The notes under the pieces: generated by a model
The model's input: only the letters and a program-made list of their open reading frames with translations
Told to the model about the DNA's origin: nothing
The model's database searches: none
Shown: in pieces, positions 52,261 to 60,436 of the stretch
Layout of the letters: every line of letters begins with the position of its first letter
Numbering within the stretch: the stretch's first letter is position 1
Made by a program: the position numbers and the translations under genes
DNA from: Rhodospirillales bacterium 70-18
GTDB lineage: Bacteria > Pseudomonadota > Alphaproteobacteria > Acetobacterales > Acetobacteraceae
Assembly: GCA_001899585.1 (NCBI GenBank)
Contig: MKWE01000053.1
Location: 157,847 to 221,846 of the forward strand
DNA: 64,000 bases
Direction of reading: 5' to 3'

Positions 52261-52623
52261 ATGGCCCCGGCGCCGCAACGGCTGACGCGCCGGGCGGAAT
52301 TCCTGCGCGTGGCGGCCAAGGGCAAGCGGGCACCGGTCCATGGGCTGGTGCTGCAGGCTTTGGCGCGCGACGACGCGATGCCGGCGCGGCTGGGTTTCAC
52401 CGTGACCAAGAAGGTCGGCAACGCCGTGATCCGCAACCGCACCCGCCGCCGCCTGAAGGAGGCGGCGCGGCTGCTGCTGCGTGAGCAGCCGGTGACCGGG
52501 GTGGACCTGGTGGTGATCGGCCGCGATGCGACTCGCGGGCGGGCGTTCACCGCGCTGGTGGATGATCTGCGCCGCGCCCTGAACAAGGTCGGCGCTCTGG
52601 CCCGGCCGGACGCCGCCCGGTGA
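52261..52623 (+). CDS. rnpA: Ribonuclease P protein component
   Basis: Protein subunit of RNase P, which matures tRNA 5' ends. 120 residues: RLTRRAEFLRVAAKGKRAPV, ARLGFTVTKKVGNAVIRNRT, and the family box RNRTRRRLKEAARLL. ATG 52261 is likely; GTG 52249 is an alternative. It overlaps yidD by four bases (GTGA). Confidence 0.94.
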   Translation: MAPAPQRLTRRAEFLRVAAKGKRAPVHGLVLQALARDDAMPARLGFTVTKKVGNAVIRNRTRRRLKEAARLLLREQPVTGVDLVVIGRDATRGRAFTALVDDLRRALNKVGALARPDAAR

Positions 52624-52898
52624 CCCCCGCCGCCGCAGTGCTGGCCGGCGCGGTGCGGGTCTACCAGTGGACCATCCGCCCGGTGATCGGCGCCAATTGC
52701 CGCTACGAGCCCAGTTGCAGCCACTACGCCATCGCCGTGCTGGGCAGCCATGGCGCGCTGCGCGGCTCGGCGCTGACCGCCCGGCGCATCCTGCGCTGCA
52801 ATCCCTGGCAGGAAGGCGGCTACGACCCGCCCCCTGCCGCGCGCCCGACCGCCGCCACCCCGGCAGCGGCAAACCCTGAAGGCCGGACGGCACCCTGA
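52620..52898 (+). CDS. yidD: Membrane protein insertion efficiency factor YidD
   Basis: 92 residues, GTG start overlapping the rnpA stop. Core VRVYQWTIRPVIGANCRYEP, SCSHYAIAVLGSHGALRGSA, RRILRCNPWQEGGYDP: the three cysteines and the CNPW motif define the family. The C-terminus is a short Pro/Ala-rich tail. Its last base is the first base of the yidC ATG. Confidence 0.94.
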   Translation: MTPAAAVLAGAVRVYQWTIRPVIGANCRYEPSCSHYAIAVLGSHGALRGSALTARRILRCNPWQEGGYDPPPAARPTAATPAAANPEGRTAP

Positions 52899-54682
52899 TG
52901 GACCAGAAACGCCTGATCCTGGCGATCGCGATCTCGCTCGCCATCCTGTTCGGCTTCCAGGCGCTGCTGCCGCACAAGCCGGCGCTGCCGCCGGTGGACG
53001 CCTCGGCGCCGGCCGCCGGTTCTCCTGCCGCCGGTTCTCCCGCCGCCGGGTTGCCCACCGCCGGCACGCCCACGGCCGGAGCCCCCGTTGCCGCGCCGGC
53101 CGCCACCGCCGCCGCGGCGCCCGACAAGGGCGCGGTGCCGGCCAACGTGCCGCGCCTGCAGATCGCCGGCGCGCGGGTGCAGGGCAGCATCAGCCTGCTG
53201 GGCGCGCGGCTGGACGACGTGGTGCTGCGCGACTACCGCGACACCATCGCCAAGGACAGCCCGCTGGTGCGCCTGCTGGAGCCGCGCTCGCAGGCGCAAC
53301 CCTACTACGTGCAGTTCGGCTGGAGCGCACCGGACGGCACCACCGTCAAGCTGCCCGACAACAACACGCTGTGGACCGGCAGCGGCGAGGTCGCCCCCGG
53401 CAAGTCGGCGCAACTCACCTGGGACAACGGCGCCGGACTGACCTTCGCGATCGATATCGCGGTGGATCAGAACTACATGTTCACCATCCACCAGACCGTG
53501 CGCAACGCCACCGCGGCGCCGGTGGCGCTGTTCCCGTGGGCGCGCATCCGCCGCGACTACACGCCGGTGACCGCCGGCTACTACATCCTGCACGAGGGCA
53601 TGCTGGGCGTGCTTGGCGGCACGCTGAAGGAACTGACCTACAAGGCCGCCAAGAGCGACGGCGAGAAGCGGGCCGGGGTGGCGTTCGAGAGCACCGGCAC
53701 CGGCGGCTGGATGGGCATCACCGACAAATACTGGCTGACCGCGCTGGTGCCCGACCAGGCGGTGCCGCTGATCACCCGATTCCGCCACATCACCGAGGCC
53801 GGGACCGACCGCTACCAGGTGGATTTCGTCGCCAAGGACGCGACCACGGTGGCGCCGGGCGCCGAGGCCGGGCTGGCCACGCGGCTGTTCGCCGGCGCCA
53901 AGGAAGTGCACCTGCTGGACCGCTACGAGCGCGACCAGAAGATCCCGAGCTTCGACAAGGCGGTGGATTTCGGCTGGTTCTACTTCCTGACCAAGCCGTT
54001 CTTTTACGCGATCGACTGGCTGAACGCGCATCTGCACAATTTCGGCCTGGCGATCATGGTGTTCACCGTGTTCGTGAAGGGGCTGTTCTTCCCGCTGGCG
54101 AACAAGTCCTATCGGTCGATGAGCAAGATGAAGCTGCTCGGGCCGAAGATGACGGCGCTGCGAGAGCAGTACAAGGACGACCAGGCGAAGCTGCAGCCGG
54201 CGATCATGGCGCTGTACAAGGCCGAGAAGGTCAACCCAGCGGCTGGATGTTTACCGATATTCATTCAGATCCCGGTGTTCTTCTCGCTGTACAAGGTGAT
54301 CTTCGTCACCATCGAGATGCGGCAGGCGCCGTTCTTCGGCTGGATCCACGACCTGTCGGCGGTTGACCCGACCAATGTGTTCAACCTGTTCGGGTTGCTG
54401 CCGTTCGACCCCACGGCGATCTCGCCGATGCTGCACCTGGGGGCATGGCCGCTGATCATGGGCCTGACCATGTTCTTCCAGCAGAAGCTGAACCCACCGC
54501 CGCCGGACCCGATCCAGGCGAAGGTGTTCCAGTTCATGCCGATCATCTTCACCTTCATGCTGGCCAATTTCCCGGCTGGCCTGGTGATCTACTGGAGCTG
54601 GAACAACACGCTGACCATCGGGCAGCAATGGCTGATCATGCGCCAGACCAAGCTCAGCAAGCCCGCGGCGGCACGCGCCTGA
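52898..54682 (+). CDS. yidC: Membrane protein insertase YidC
   Basis: 594 residues. N-terminal helix (MDQKRLILAIAISLAILFGF), then a low-complexity linker with repeated pentads of the AAGSP type (about 34-60), a periplasmic beta domain (about 80-330) and the C-terminal five-helix insertase core: LTKPFFYAIDWLNAHLHNFG, VKGLFFPLANKSYRSMSKMK, NPAAGCLPIFIQIPVFFSLY and [20 protein letters not shown]. The pentad run is encoded by near-identical GCCGCCGGTTCTCC copies. Overlaps yidD at one base and probably engB at its 3' end. Confidence 0.96.
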   Translation: MDQKRLILAIAISLAILFGFQALLPHKPALPPVDASAPAAGSPAAGSPAAGLPTAGTPTAGAPVAAPAATAAAAPDKGAVPANVPRLQIAGARVQGSISLLGARLDDVVLRDYRDTIAKDSPLVRLLEPRSQAQPYYVQFGWSAPDGTTVKLPDNNTLWTGSGEVAPGKSAQLTWDNGAGLTFAIDIAVDQNYMFTIHQTVRNATAAPVALFPWARIRRDYTPVTAGYYILHEGMLGVLGGTLKELTYKAAKSDGEKRAGVAFESTGTGGWMGITDKYWLTALVPDQAVPLITRFRHITEAGTDRYQVDFVAKDATTVAPGAEAGLATRLFAGAKEVHLLDRYERDQKIPSFDKAVDFGWFYFLTKPFFYAIDWLNAHLHNFGLAIMVFTVFVKGLFFPLANKSYRSMSKMKLLGPKMTALREQYKDDQAKLQPAIMALYKAEKVNPAAGCLPIFIQIPVFFSLYKVIFVTIEMRQAPFFGWIHDLSAVDPTNVFNLFGLLPFDPTAISPMLHLGAWPLIMGLTMFFQQKLNPPPPDPIQAKVFQFMPIIFTFMLANFPAGLVIYWSWNNTLTIGQQWLIMRQTKLSKPAAARA

Positions 54683-55344
54683 GCGACCTTCCCACCTCCG
54701 CCGAGGCTGAGCAGGCGGCCGCCCTGGAAGCAGGGCGGCTGCTGTTCGCGGCCGAGTGCCGGTTTTTCTACGCCGCTCAGCGGATCGACCAGTTGCCGCC
54801 GCCGGGCCTGCCGGAAATCGCCTTCGCCGGGCGGTCCAACGTGGGCAAGTCGTCGCTGCTCAACGCGCTGGTGGGGCAGAAGGCGCTGGCCCGGGCCTCG
54901 CACCAGCCGGGGCGGACGCGGCAGCTCAATTTCTTCGATCTCGGCGGGCGGCTGGTGCTGGTGGACATGCCCGGCTACGGCTACGCCCAGGCCGCCAAGT
55001 CGGTGAAGGAGGACTGGCAGGGGCTGATGTTCGACTTCCTGCGCGGCCGCCCGACGCTGCGCCGGGTGGTGCTGCTGCTGGACGCGCGCATCGAGGTGAA
55101 GGACTCCGACCTGGCGGTGCTCGACCTGCTGGACCGGGCCGCGGTGACCTATATCGTGGCGCTGACCAAGGCGGACAGCGTGAAACCGGAGGCGCTGGCC
55201 CGCAAACGCGAGGAGGCCGCCGCCCTGGTGCGCAAGCACCCCGCCGCCTTCCCGGAACTGGTGGTGACCAGCAGCGAGACCGGCCTGGGCATCGCCGAAC
55301 TGCGCGCCCTGCTGGCGACCCAGGCGGAACCGCCGCCGACTTGA
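54628..55344 (+). CDS. engB: Ribosome biogenesis GTPase EngB (YihA)
   Basis: GTPase for 50S assembly and division. G1 is [20 protein letters not shown]3 [16 protein letters not shown]4 [10 protein letters not shown]5 TSSETGLGI. The start is unclear: the frame contains no ATG, GTG or TTG between the yidC stop and the conserved core. Options are CTG at 54679, overlapping the yidC TGA (CTGA), giving 221 residues with the usual N-terminal length, or ATG 54628 inside yidC (238 residues, shown here). Confidence 0.9.
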   Translation: MADHAPDQAQQARGGTRLSDLPTSAEAEQAAALEAGRLLFAAECRFFYAAQRIDQLPPPGLPEIAFAGRSNVGKSSLLNALVGQKALARASHQPGRTRQLNFFDLGGRLVLVDMPGYGYAQAAKSVKEDWQGLMFDFLRGRPTLRRVVLLLDARIEVKDSDLAVLDLLDRAAVTYIVALTKADSVKPEALARKREEAAALVRKHPAAFPELVVTSSETGLGIAELRALLATQAEPPPT

Positions 55345-55414
55345 CCCGCCACGCCCGGCACCGCACAAGGCGGCTGCCATCACACGCGCACGAGCCGGCG
55401 GGAGAGCACGCGAC

Positions 55415-56335
55415 ATGACCGAGACACCGAGCGGGGCGCCAGCCCGCCTGCCCACCGAGACGGCCGAGCAGCAGGCCCGCATCCTGGCCCAGGCGCTGCC
55501 GTTCCTGCGCCGCTACGCCGGGGCCACCATCGTGGTGAAATACGGCGGCCACGCGATGGGCGAGGAACACCTGGCCGAGACCTTCGGCAGCGACATCGCG
55601 CTGCTGAAGCAGGTCGGCGTGAACCCGGTGGTGGTGCATGGCGGCGGGCCGCAGATCAACGCCATGCTGAAGCGACTGGACATCCAGTCCACCTTCGTGG
55701 ACGGCCTGCGGGTGACCGACGACAAGATGGTCGAGGTGGTCGAGATGGTGCTGGCCGGCACCGTCAACAAGCACGTCGCCGGGCTGATCAACCGTGCCGG
55801 GGCGCTGGCGGTGGGCATCTGCGGCAAGGATGGCGGGCTGATCCGCGCCCGCAAGCTGCGCCGCACGAAAAGGGACCCGGACAGCAATATCGAGCGGGTG
55901 CTCGACCTCGGCTTTGTCGGCGAGCCCGAAGCGGTGGATGTGCGGGTGATTCATGCGCTCACCGGCGCCGGGCTGATCCCGGTGATCGCCCCGGTGGGCG
56001 TGGGCGCGGACGGGCAGACCTACAACATCAACGCCGACACCGTGGCCGGCGCCGTCGCCGGCGCCCTCGGCGCCAGCCGCATGCTGATGCTGACCGATGT
56101 CCCGGGCGTGCTGGACAACAACAAGAAGCTGATCCCGGAGATGACCATCGCCGAGGTGCAGGCCGGCATCGCCAGCGGCATGATCAGCGGCGGCATGATA
56201 CCGAAGGTGGAAACCTGCGTGGAGGCGGTGCGCGCGGGCGTGAAGGGCGCGGTGATCCTGGATGGCCGGCAGCCGCATGTCTGCCTGCTGGAGTTGTTCA
56301 TCGAAGGCGGCCACGGCACCCTGATCCGCGCCTGA
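55415..56335 (+). CDS. argB: Acetylglutamate kinase
   Basis: Second step of arginine synthesis. 306 residues: [60 protein letters not shown] and [20 protein letters not shown] are all ArgB hallmarks; [20 protein letters not shown] near the C-terminus is the arginine-feedback type region. Start ATG 55415 with GGAGAGCACGCG upstream. Downstream lies tRNA-Thr on the opposite strand. Confidence 0.96.
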   Translation: MTETPSGAPARLPTETAEQQARILAQALPFLRRYAGATIVVKYGGHAMGEEHLAETFGSDIALLKQVGVNPVVVHGGGPQINAMLKRLDIQSTFVDGLRVTDDKMVEVVEMVLAGTVNKHVAGLINRAGALAVGICGKDGGLIRARKLRRTKRDPDSNIERVLDLGFVGEPEAVDVRVIHALTGAGLIPVIAPVGVGADGQTYNINADTVAGAVAGALGASRMLMLTDVPGVLDNNKKLIPEMTIAEVQAGIASGMISGGMIPKVETCVEAVRAGVKGAVILDGRQPHVCLLELFIEGGHGTLIRA

Positions 56336-56344
56336 GCCGGGCGA

Positions 56345-56419
56345 TGGTGCCGGGTGAGGGGATCGAACCCCCGGCCTTCGGTTTACAAAACCGCTGCACT
56401 ACCGCTGTGCTAACCCGGC
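56345..56419 (-). tRNA. tRNA-Thr (anticodon TGT), CCA encoded
   Basis: From 56419 on the minus strand: acceptor GCCGGGT, D-arm GCACAGCGGTAGTGC, anticodon loop TTTGTAA (anticodon TGT), T-arm CGGGGGTTCGATCCCC, acceptor ACCCGGC, discriminator A and encoded CCA. 75 nucleotides. It sits in the gap between argB and the HPt gene. Confidence 0.95.
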
Positions 56420-56579
56420 GACGGCGCTGATCTAGCATGCCACGCGCGGCGGAGAAAACCGTCTCGTGCCGCCATTGCGCGGCCCGGCGGCGTTATGCTT
56501 GCGTGCGCGGCGCGCATCCGGCATGCATCGATCCACGGGCGTGGCGAGATCGGGCTCGCCGGGCAAGGGAGGGCGTGTG

Positions 56580-56927
56580 ATGGCGGATCGCGGCTTCGCT
56601 GCCCAATTGGCCGAGGATCTCGGGCCAGAGGGCCTGCGCATGGTGCTGGGCGTGTTCCGCACCGATGTGGAGCGGCTGACCGTGATCCTGGCTGCCACCG
56701 CGGGGGCGGGCGACGTGCTCGCGTTCCGGCGTGCGGCGCACGGGCTTGCCGGGGCGGCCGGCGCGGTGGGGGCGGCGGCGCTGGAGCGGGCGTGCCGTGC
56801 CGGAATGGCATTGCACGAGGCATCGCCGGGGGAACTTGCCGCGGCGCAGGACGCGATCGGCATGGAGGCGGATGCCGCGTTGCTGGATCTGGTTGCTCTT
56901 CTGTCCAGCCTAGACCCACCGGCCTGA
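56580..56927 (+). CDS. HPt domain-containing protein
   Basis: 115 residues, one histidine phosphotransfer domain. The helix RRAAHGLAGAAGAVGAAALE carries the phospho-acceptor His54 in the H-x-L-x-G pattern (AHGLAGAAGAVG). GGGAGGG at 56567-56573 supports ATG 56580 rather than GTG 56577 or the longer frame from 56466. No kinase or response regulator is adjacent; orphan kinases and regulators in this window could be partners. Confidence 0.82.
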   Translation: MADRGFAAQLAEDLGPEGLRMVLGVFRTDVERLTVILAATAGAGDVLAFRRAAHGLAGAAGAVGAAALERACRAGMALHEASPGELAAAQDAIGMEADAALLDLVALLSSLDPPA

Positions 56928-57010
56928 ACCGACGCGCGCCGCGAGCGATGTGTCTCACCGGCTGGGCAGATGTGGTAGTACTCCGTCCCTAATCGCGCGA
57001 CGGAGGGCCT

Positions 57011-57802
57011 GTGGCAACGCTGTTTGCTTCCATCGATCCGCTCTATGTGCTGTCGGGTTTCGGCGTCGGCATGCTGGTCGGCCAGACCGGCGTCGGCGGC
57101 GGCGCGCTGATGACCCCGCTGCTGGTGCTGCTGTTCGGCATCCATCCGGCGACCGCGGTGGGGACCGACCTGCTGTACGCGGCCGCCACCAAGACGGTCG
57201 GCACCCTGGTGCATGGCGCGCATGGCACGGTGGACTGGCGGATCACCGGCCGGCTGGCCGCCGGCAGCATCCCGGCCACGCTGGTGATGCTGGTGTTGAT
57301 GTCGCGTTTCAACCTGCTCGATACAGGCACCACGCAGTTGTTCTCGGCCGGGCTCGGCGGCGCGCTGATGATCACCGGGGTCGCGCTGCTGCTGCGCAAG
57401 CGGATCCTGGCGATGGCAGGCGGTTGGACCAGCGGTCTGGGCGAGACCCGCACCCTGCTCGCCACGATGGCGGCGGGCGCGGTGCTGGGTGTGCTGGTCT
57501 CGGTTTCGTCGGTCGGCGCCGGGGCGATCGGGATGACCGTGCTGATCCTGCTGTATCCGCGCCACCGCCTGGTGACCATCGTCGGCTCGGACATCGCCCA
57601 CGCGGTGCCGCTCACGCTGCTGGCGGGGCTGGGCCACTGGATGGTGGGGTCGGTGGACTGGCTGCTGCTGTTCGCCCTGCTGTGCGGCTCGGTCCCCGGC
57701 ATCATCGTCGGCAGCATGCTGTCGGCGCGCATTCCGGAATGGGTGCTGCGCCCGGTGCTGGCGGTGACGCTGCTGGGCGTGGGGTTGCGGCTGGTGCTGT
57801 AA
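57011..57802 (+). CDS. TauE/SafE family sulfite/organosulfonate exporter
   Basis: 263 residues from a GTG start, with about eight hydrophobic segments in two pseudo-repeats. GQTGVGGGALMTPLLVLLFG is the TauE/SafE N-terminal signature and SVSSVGAGAIGMTVLILLYP its internal repeat (both halves show a V-G-x-G-x-x-x-x/M pattern). Substrates in the family include sulfite and sulfoacetate; the actual one is unknown. Confidence 0.9.
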   Translation: MATLFASIDPLYVLSGFGVGMLVGQTGVGGGALMTPLLVLLFGIHPATAVGTDLLYAAATKTVGTLVHGAHGTVDWRITGRLAAGSIPATLVMLVLMSRFNLLDTGTTQLFSAGLGGALMITGVALLLRKRILAMAGGWTSGLGETRTLLATMAAGAVLGVLVSVSSVGAGAIGMTVLILLYPRHRLVTIVGSDIAHAVPLTLLAGLGHWMVGSVDWLLLFALLCGSVPGIIVGSMLSARIPEWVLRPVLAVTLLGVGLRLVL

Positions 57803-57818
57803 CCGGCCGGCGGGTGGC

Positions 57819-58235
57819 TCAGGTGCCGGTGAAGTAGCAGGAGTGGGCGCTCACCTGCATGCCGTTCAGCGGCGGTGGCAGCATGCCCGCGCCGTCGAAA
57901 TGGGTGGTGACGGTCACGCGCACGTAATGGCCGGGCGCCATGCCGCAGGTCACGTTGCGCTCCACGGTGACGTTGGCCGCCGCGACCGCATTGGCGAACA
58001 GCCAGTTGCCCGCGGTGGTGACCGCGTAGGACACCGGGTCGCTGCATGCCAGCGTGCCAAGCCCGGCGCAGCGCGCGGTCTGCGAGGCGGTCAGTTGCAG
58101 CACCACCTGGGTCCAGCCCAGCACGCTCGCCTCGATCACGCCCAGGGTCAGCACGATCAACGCCGAGCCGGCGATGGCGAATTCGACAGCGGCCACGCCG
58201 CGGCGCTCGCCCAGCAGGCGCCGGAGCAGCGTCAT
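57819..58235 (-). CDS. TadE-like pseudopilin
   Basis: 138 residues. N-terminal RRGVAAVEFAIAGSALIVLT is the class III prepilin-type region (G then E-F at +5 in the helix) as in TadE/TadF proteins processed by CpaA-type peptidases, followed by a periplasmic domain with conserved cysteines (ARCAGLGTLACSDPV; SAHSCYF). It overlaps the neighbouring TadE-like gene by four bases. The two are divergent from the response regulator and flp genes. Confidence 0.85.
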   Translation of the reverse strand: MTLLRRLLGERRGVAAVEFAIAGSALIVLTLGVIEASVLGWTQVVLQLTASQTARCAGLGTLACSDPVSYAVTTAGNWLFANAVAAANVTVERNVTCGMAPGHYVRVTVTTHFDGAGMLPPPLNGMQVSAHSCYFTGT

Positions 58236-58711
58236 GGCAGCATGGCCGTGGCGGATTCGGTAAGCGTTGTCGCAACGATGCTGCTCATGCCGGGCATCAT
58301 CGGCAGGTAGGTGTAGCTCGCGACCACGCGGACGTAATTCCTGGCGGTCGACCCGTCAGCCGGGCAGGTGCTGCCGCAGGTGCTGGTGGTGGCGGGCAGC
58401 GTCACCGGATAGCTGGAGGGGCAATAGCAGGCCGGTCCGGTCACGGTGGCGGTAATCCCGCTCATGCCGGTCGCCTGCTGCACCACCGACTGCAACGAGC
58501 CGGCGGTGACCGAGGTGCCTTGAACGCTGGCGTATTGCACCCCGCTCATCACGCCGCCGGCAAGGGTCACGCGCGCCCGCAGCAGCAGCGCGTAGTCGAT
58601 GGTGAAGCCCAGCAGCAGCAGCAGCGCCGGCGAGGCCAGCACGAACTCCAGCGTGACCGAGCCGCGCCGGGCGCCGGCGAGCCGCCGCAGGCGACGAAGC
58701 TGCCGCATCAC
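58232..58711 (-). CDS. TadE-like pseudopilin
   Basis: 159 residues. ARRGSVTLEFVLASPALLLL with the E-F motif, then a hydrophobic helix and a periplasmic domain with paired cysteines (GPACYCPSSYP; STCGSTCPADG). Together with the downstream paralogue it supplies minor pilins for the Tad apparatus. Starts MMRQLRR at 58711 or the next ATG (58708). Confidence 0.84.
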   Translation of the reverse strand: MMRQLRRLRRLAGARRGSVTLEFVLASPALLLLLGFTIDYALLLRARVTLAGGVMSGVQYASVQGTSVTAGSLQSVVQQATGMSGITATVTGPACYCPSSYPVTLPATTSTCGSTCPADGSTARNYVRVVASYTYLPMMPGMSSIVATTLTESATAMLP

Positions 58712-59023
58712 ATCAACCAGCCTGACGCACAGGCCGGCGGCATAGCAGATGGCCCCGGCACAGCGCCGACGAAGGGGGCGCGCGACGTGGTGGGGTGCTG
58801 CTTGGACTGATGGCAGGGCGGCTGACGCATCGCGCGATTCCTCAAACCGAAGCGAACAGGCAAGTTGTTGTCGCCCATGCGGCGCGCCGTGTCTGCCTGG
58901 CCTGAGTGCCTAGTCCGGAAGGATGACCGGCATCATCCTCCTTTCATCCTCTTGGTTGACTACCGCCGGCATCCTCGGCGCGGGCATATTGTGAACTGTC
59001 GTCAATTGCCGGGTGAGCCAACC
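58712..59023. other. Divergent intergenic region before the CtrA-like gene
   Basis: About 310 bases between the TadE-like genes (-) and the CtrA-like regulator (+). The regulator frame is open upstream to 58865, but ATG 59024 matches the family start. No clear sigma-70 promoter was recognised. A run of GC-rich sequence is followed by a moderately AT-rich part near 58960. I see nothing else here. Confidence 0.4.
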
Positions 59024-59758
59024 ATGCGCGTCCTTCTAGCCGGTCCGATCGGCAAGCTGGCCACCGAGGCCGCCGGCATGCTCGACGCCCGCTGCTTCTC
59101 CGTCGATCCGGTGCCGACCGGGGAGGAGGCGCTGCAGCACTCGCGGCAGGACAGCTATGATGCGATTGCCTTCGACGTATCGCTGGCCGACATGCCGGGC
59201 CTGGAATTCGTGCGCCGGCTGCGTTCGGCCCGCTGCCAGGTGCCGGTGATCGCGCTGGTGCGCCAGCTGGCGCCGCGCGAGCGGGCCCGCCTGCTGGATG
59301 CCGGCGCCGACGACGTCGTGGCGTTGCCCTGCGAGGCCGAGGAATTCGCCGCCCGCGTGCGCGCGGTCGGTCGGCGGGCGCGCGGCTTTACCCAGTCGGT
59401 GCTGCAGTGCGGTCCGGTGGAGTTGCACATGAACAGCCGGCTGGCCCGGGTGAACGGCCAGGACCTGCGGCTGTCGCCCACCGAGTTCCGGGTGTTGCAA
59501 CTGCTGATGCTGCGCAAGGGCGCGCTGGTCACCAAGACCTCGCTGATGGACGCGCTGTACAACGACCCCGACGAGCCGGAGATCAAGTCGATCGACGTGC
59601 TGATGCACCGGCTGCGCAAGCGGCTGGCGGCCGGTGGCGCCGCGGCGCTGATCAGCACGGTCTGGGGTGCCGGCTACATCGTGCGCGATCCGGGGGCACC
59701 GCTGCCGACCGCCGAAAGCGCCATCCGCCTGAACGGCGCCGGGCTGGCCGTGCACTGA
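59024..59758 (+). CDS. CtrA-like DNA-binding response regulator with degenerate receiver
   Basis: 244 residues. The C-terminal winged helix is strongly CtrA-like: LSPTEFRVLQLLMLRKGALV, TKTSLMDALYNDPDEPEIKS, IDVLMHRLRKRL, STVWGAGYIVRD. The receiver keeps an aspartate at position 51 (AFDVSLADMPG) but has lost the N-terminal acidic pair (LLAGPIGKLA in place of an E-D-D motif) and the conserved lysine near 101 (VVALPCE in place of TKPF), so phosphorylation-driven activation is doubtful. It sits between TadE-like genes and flp, suggesting local control of the Tad locus. Confidence 0.88.
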   Translation: MRVLLAGPIGKLATEAAGMLDARCFSVDPVPTGEEALQHSRQDSYDAIAFDVSLADMPGLEFVRRLRSARCQVPVIALVRQLAPRERARLLDAGADDVVALPCEAEEFAARVRAVGRRARGFTQSVLQCGPVELHMNSRLARVNGQDLRLSPTEFRVLQLLMLRKGALVTKTSLMDALYNDPDEPEIKSIDVLMHRLRKRLAAGGAAALISTVWGAGYIVRDPGAPLPTAESAIRLNGAGLAVH

Positions 59759-60126
59759 GCGGGCCGGGGGCCCGCCCCCGGCCCGCCTGCCTACCGAAGT
59801 CGAAACGTATCATGCCTTGGCAATACGTATCGCCGCCATATGTCTCTCGTTGAAGACGGATTTGGCGATATTCCCAGAAACATTCATCAGGAATTAATTC
59901 AAATCTGTCATTCCTTCACTGAAGGATGGATAGATCGTGACAACGGACTAGTTCTATTGAGTCAACACGCCGTGAAACGGGGCTAGTTCTTTCAATTAAC
60001 GGCGTTTGATAGATTTTTGTAAGATGTGTGGTGTAACTATTCGTTCACCCGAGCAGGAACGCATCGCTCATGGTGCTTCGGGGCGCAGCGAAATAGCTGC
60101 GACAACGCAACACGGAGAGAGAACAC
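59759..60126. promoter_or_regulatory. flp promoter region, AT-rich, with palindrome and direct repeats
   Basis: Long, unusually AT-rich non-coding region before flp. It contains a perfect 15-bp palindrome TCCTTCACTGAAGGA at 59912-59926, and two copies of CTAGTTCT (59948-59955 and 59983-59990) 35 bp apart. TTAA sequences occur but not as the TTAA-N7-TTAA pair expected for CtrA. The ribosome-binding site is GGAGAGAG near 60113-60120. Regulatory function is inferred from location. Confidence 0.5.
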
Positions 60127-60300
60127 ATGCTGTACATCTTCTCGAAGCTCGAGAGCCTGAAGTCCGACCGCCGCGGCGTGACCGCCCTGGAATATGCCGT
60201 TGTCGGCGCCGTCGTCGTGGGCGCGGTGGCCACCGCCTTCGCCAGCTTCGGCACCGCCCTGTCCGACAAGCTGGCCGGCCTGCTGTCCACCGCCACCTAA
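60127..60300 (+). CDS. flp: Flp/Fap pilin (major pilin subunit)
   Basis: 57 residues. A short leader (MLYIFSKLESLKSDRRG) ends at a G, followed by the Flp signature VTALEYAVVGAVVVGAVATA: Glu at +5 and Tyr at +6 after the cleavage site. The mature pilin is a single helix ending LSDKLAGLLSTAT. CpaA, encoded next, should cleave after the glycine. A strong hairpin separates it from cpaA, which probably gives pilin excess. Too short for standard ORF cut-offs. Confidence 0.93.
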   Translation: MLYIFSKLESLKSDRRGVTALEYAVVGAVVVGAVATAFASFGTALSDKLAGLLSTAT

Positions 60301-60340
60301 ACCTGGCAGCAGCCCGACGCCGTGTAGGCTATCCCGCTCT

Positions 60341-60385
60341 GGTTCAGCGCGGCGCCCACCCTTCGCCGGGTGCCGCGCTGACACC
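60341..60385 (+). promoter_or_regulatory. Strong hairpin between flp and cpaA
   Basis: TCAGCGCGGC (60344-60353) pairs perfectly with GCCGCGCTGA (60372-60381); GGT/ACC (60341-60343 with 60383-60385) extends it past a one-base bulge, and ACCC/GGGT continues inward. No U-run follows. In Tad loci the major pilin must exceed the assembly proteins, and such a stem may protect the flp mRNA 3' end or partly terminate it. Confidence 0.6.
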
Positions 60386-60436
60386 AGAAGGGGCCCGAAC
60401 AGGAAAGACCCTCCCCGGCGCGAAAGGCACAGTGCG

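Noticed and set aside
59759..60126. CtrA binding sites (TTAA-N7-TTAA) upstream of flp
   Set aside because: TTAA occurs but without a second TTAA at the correct spacing.
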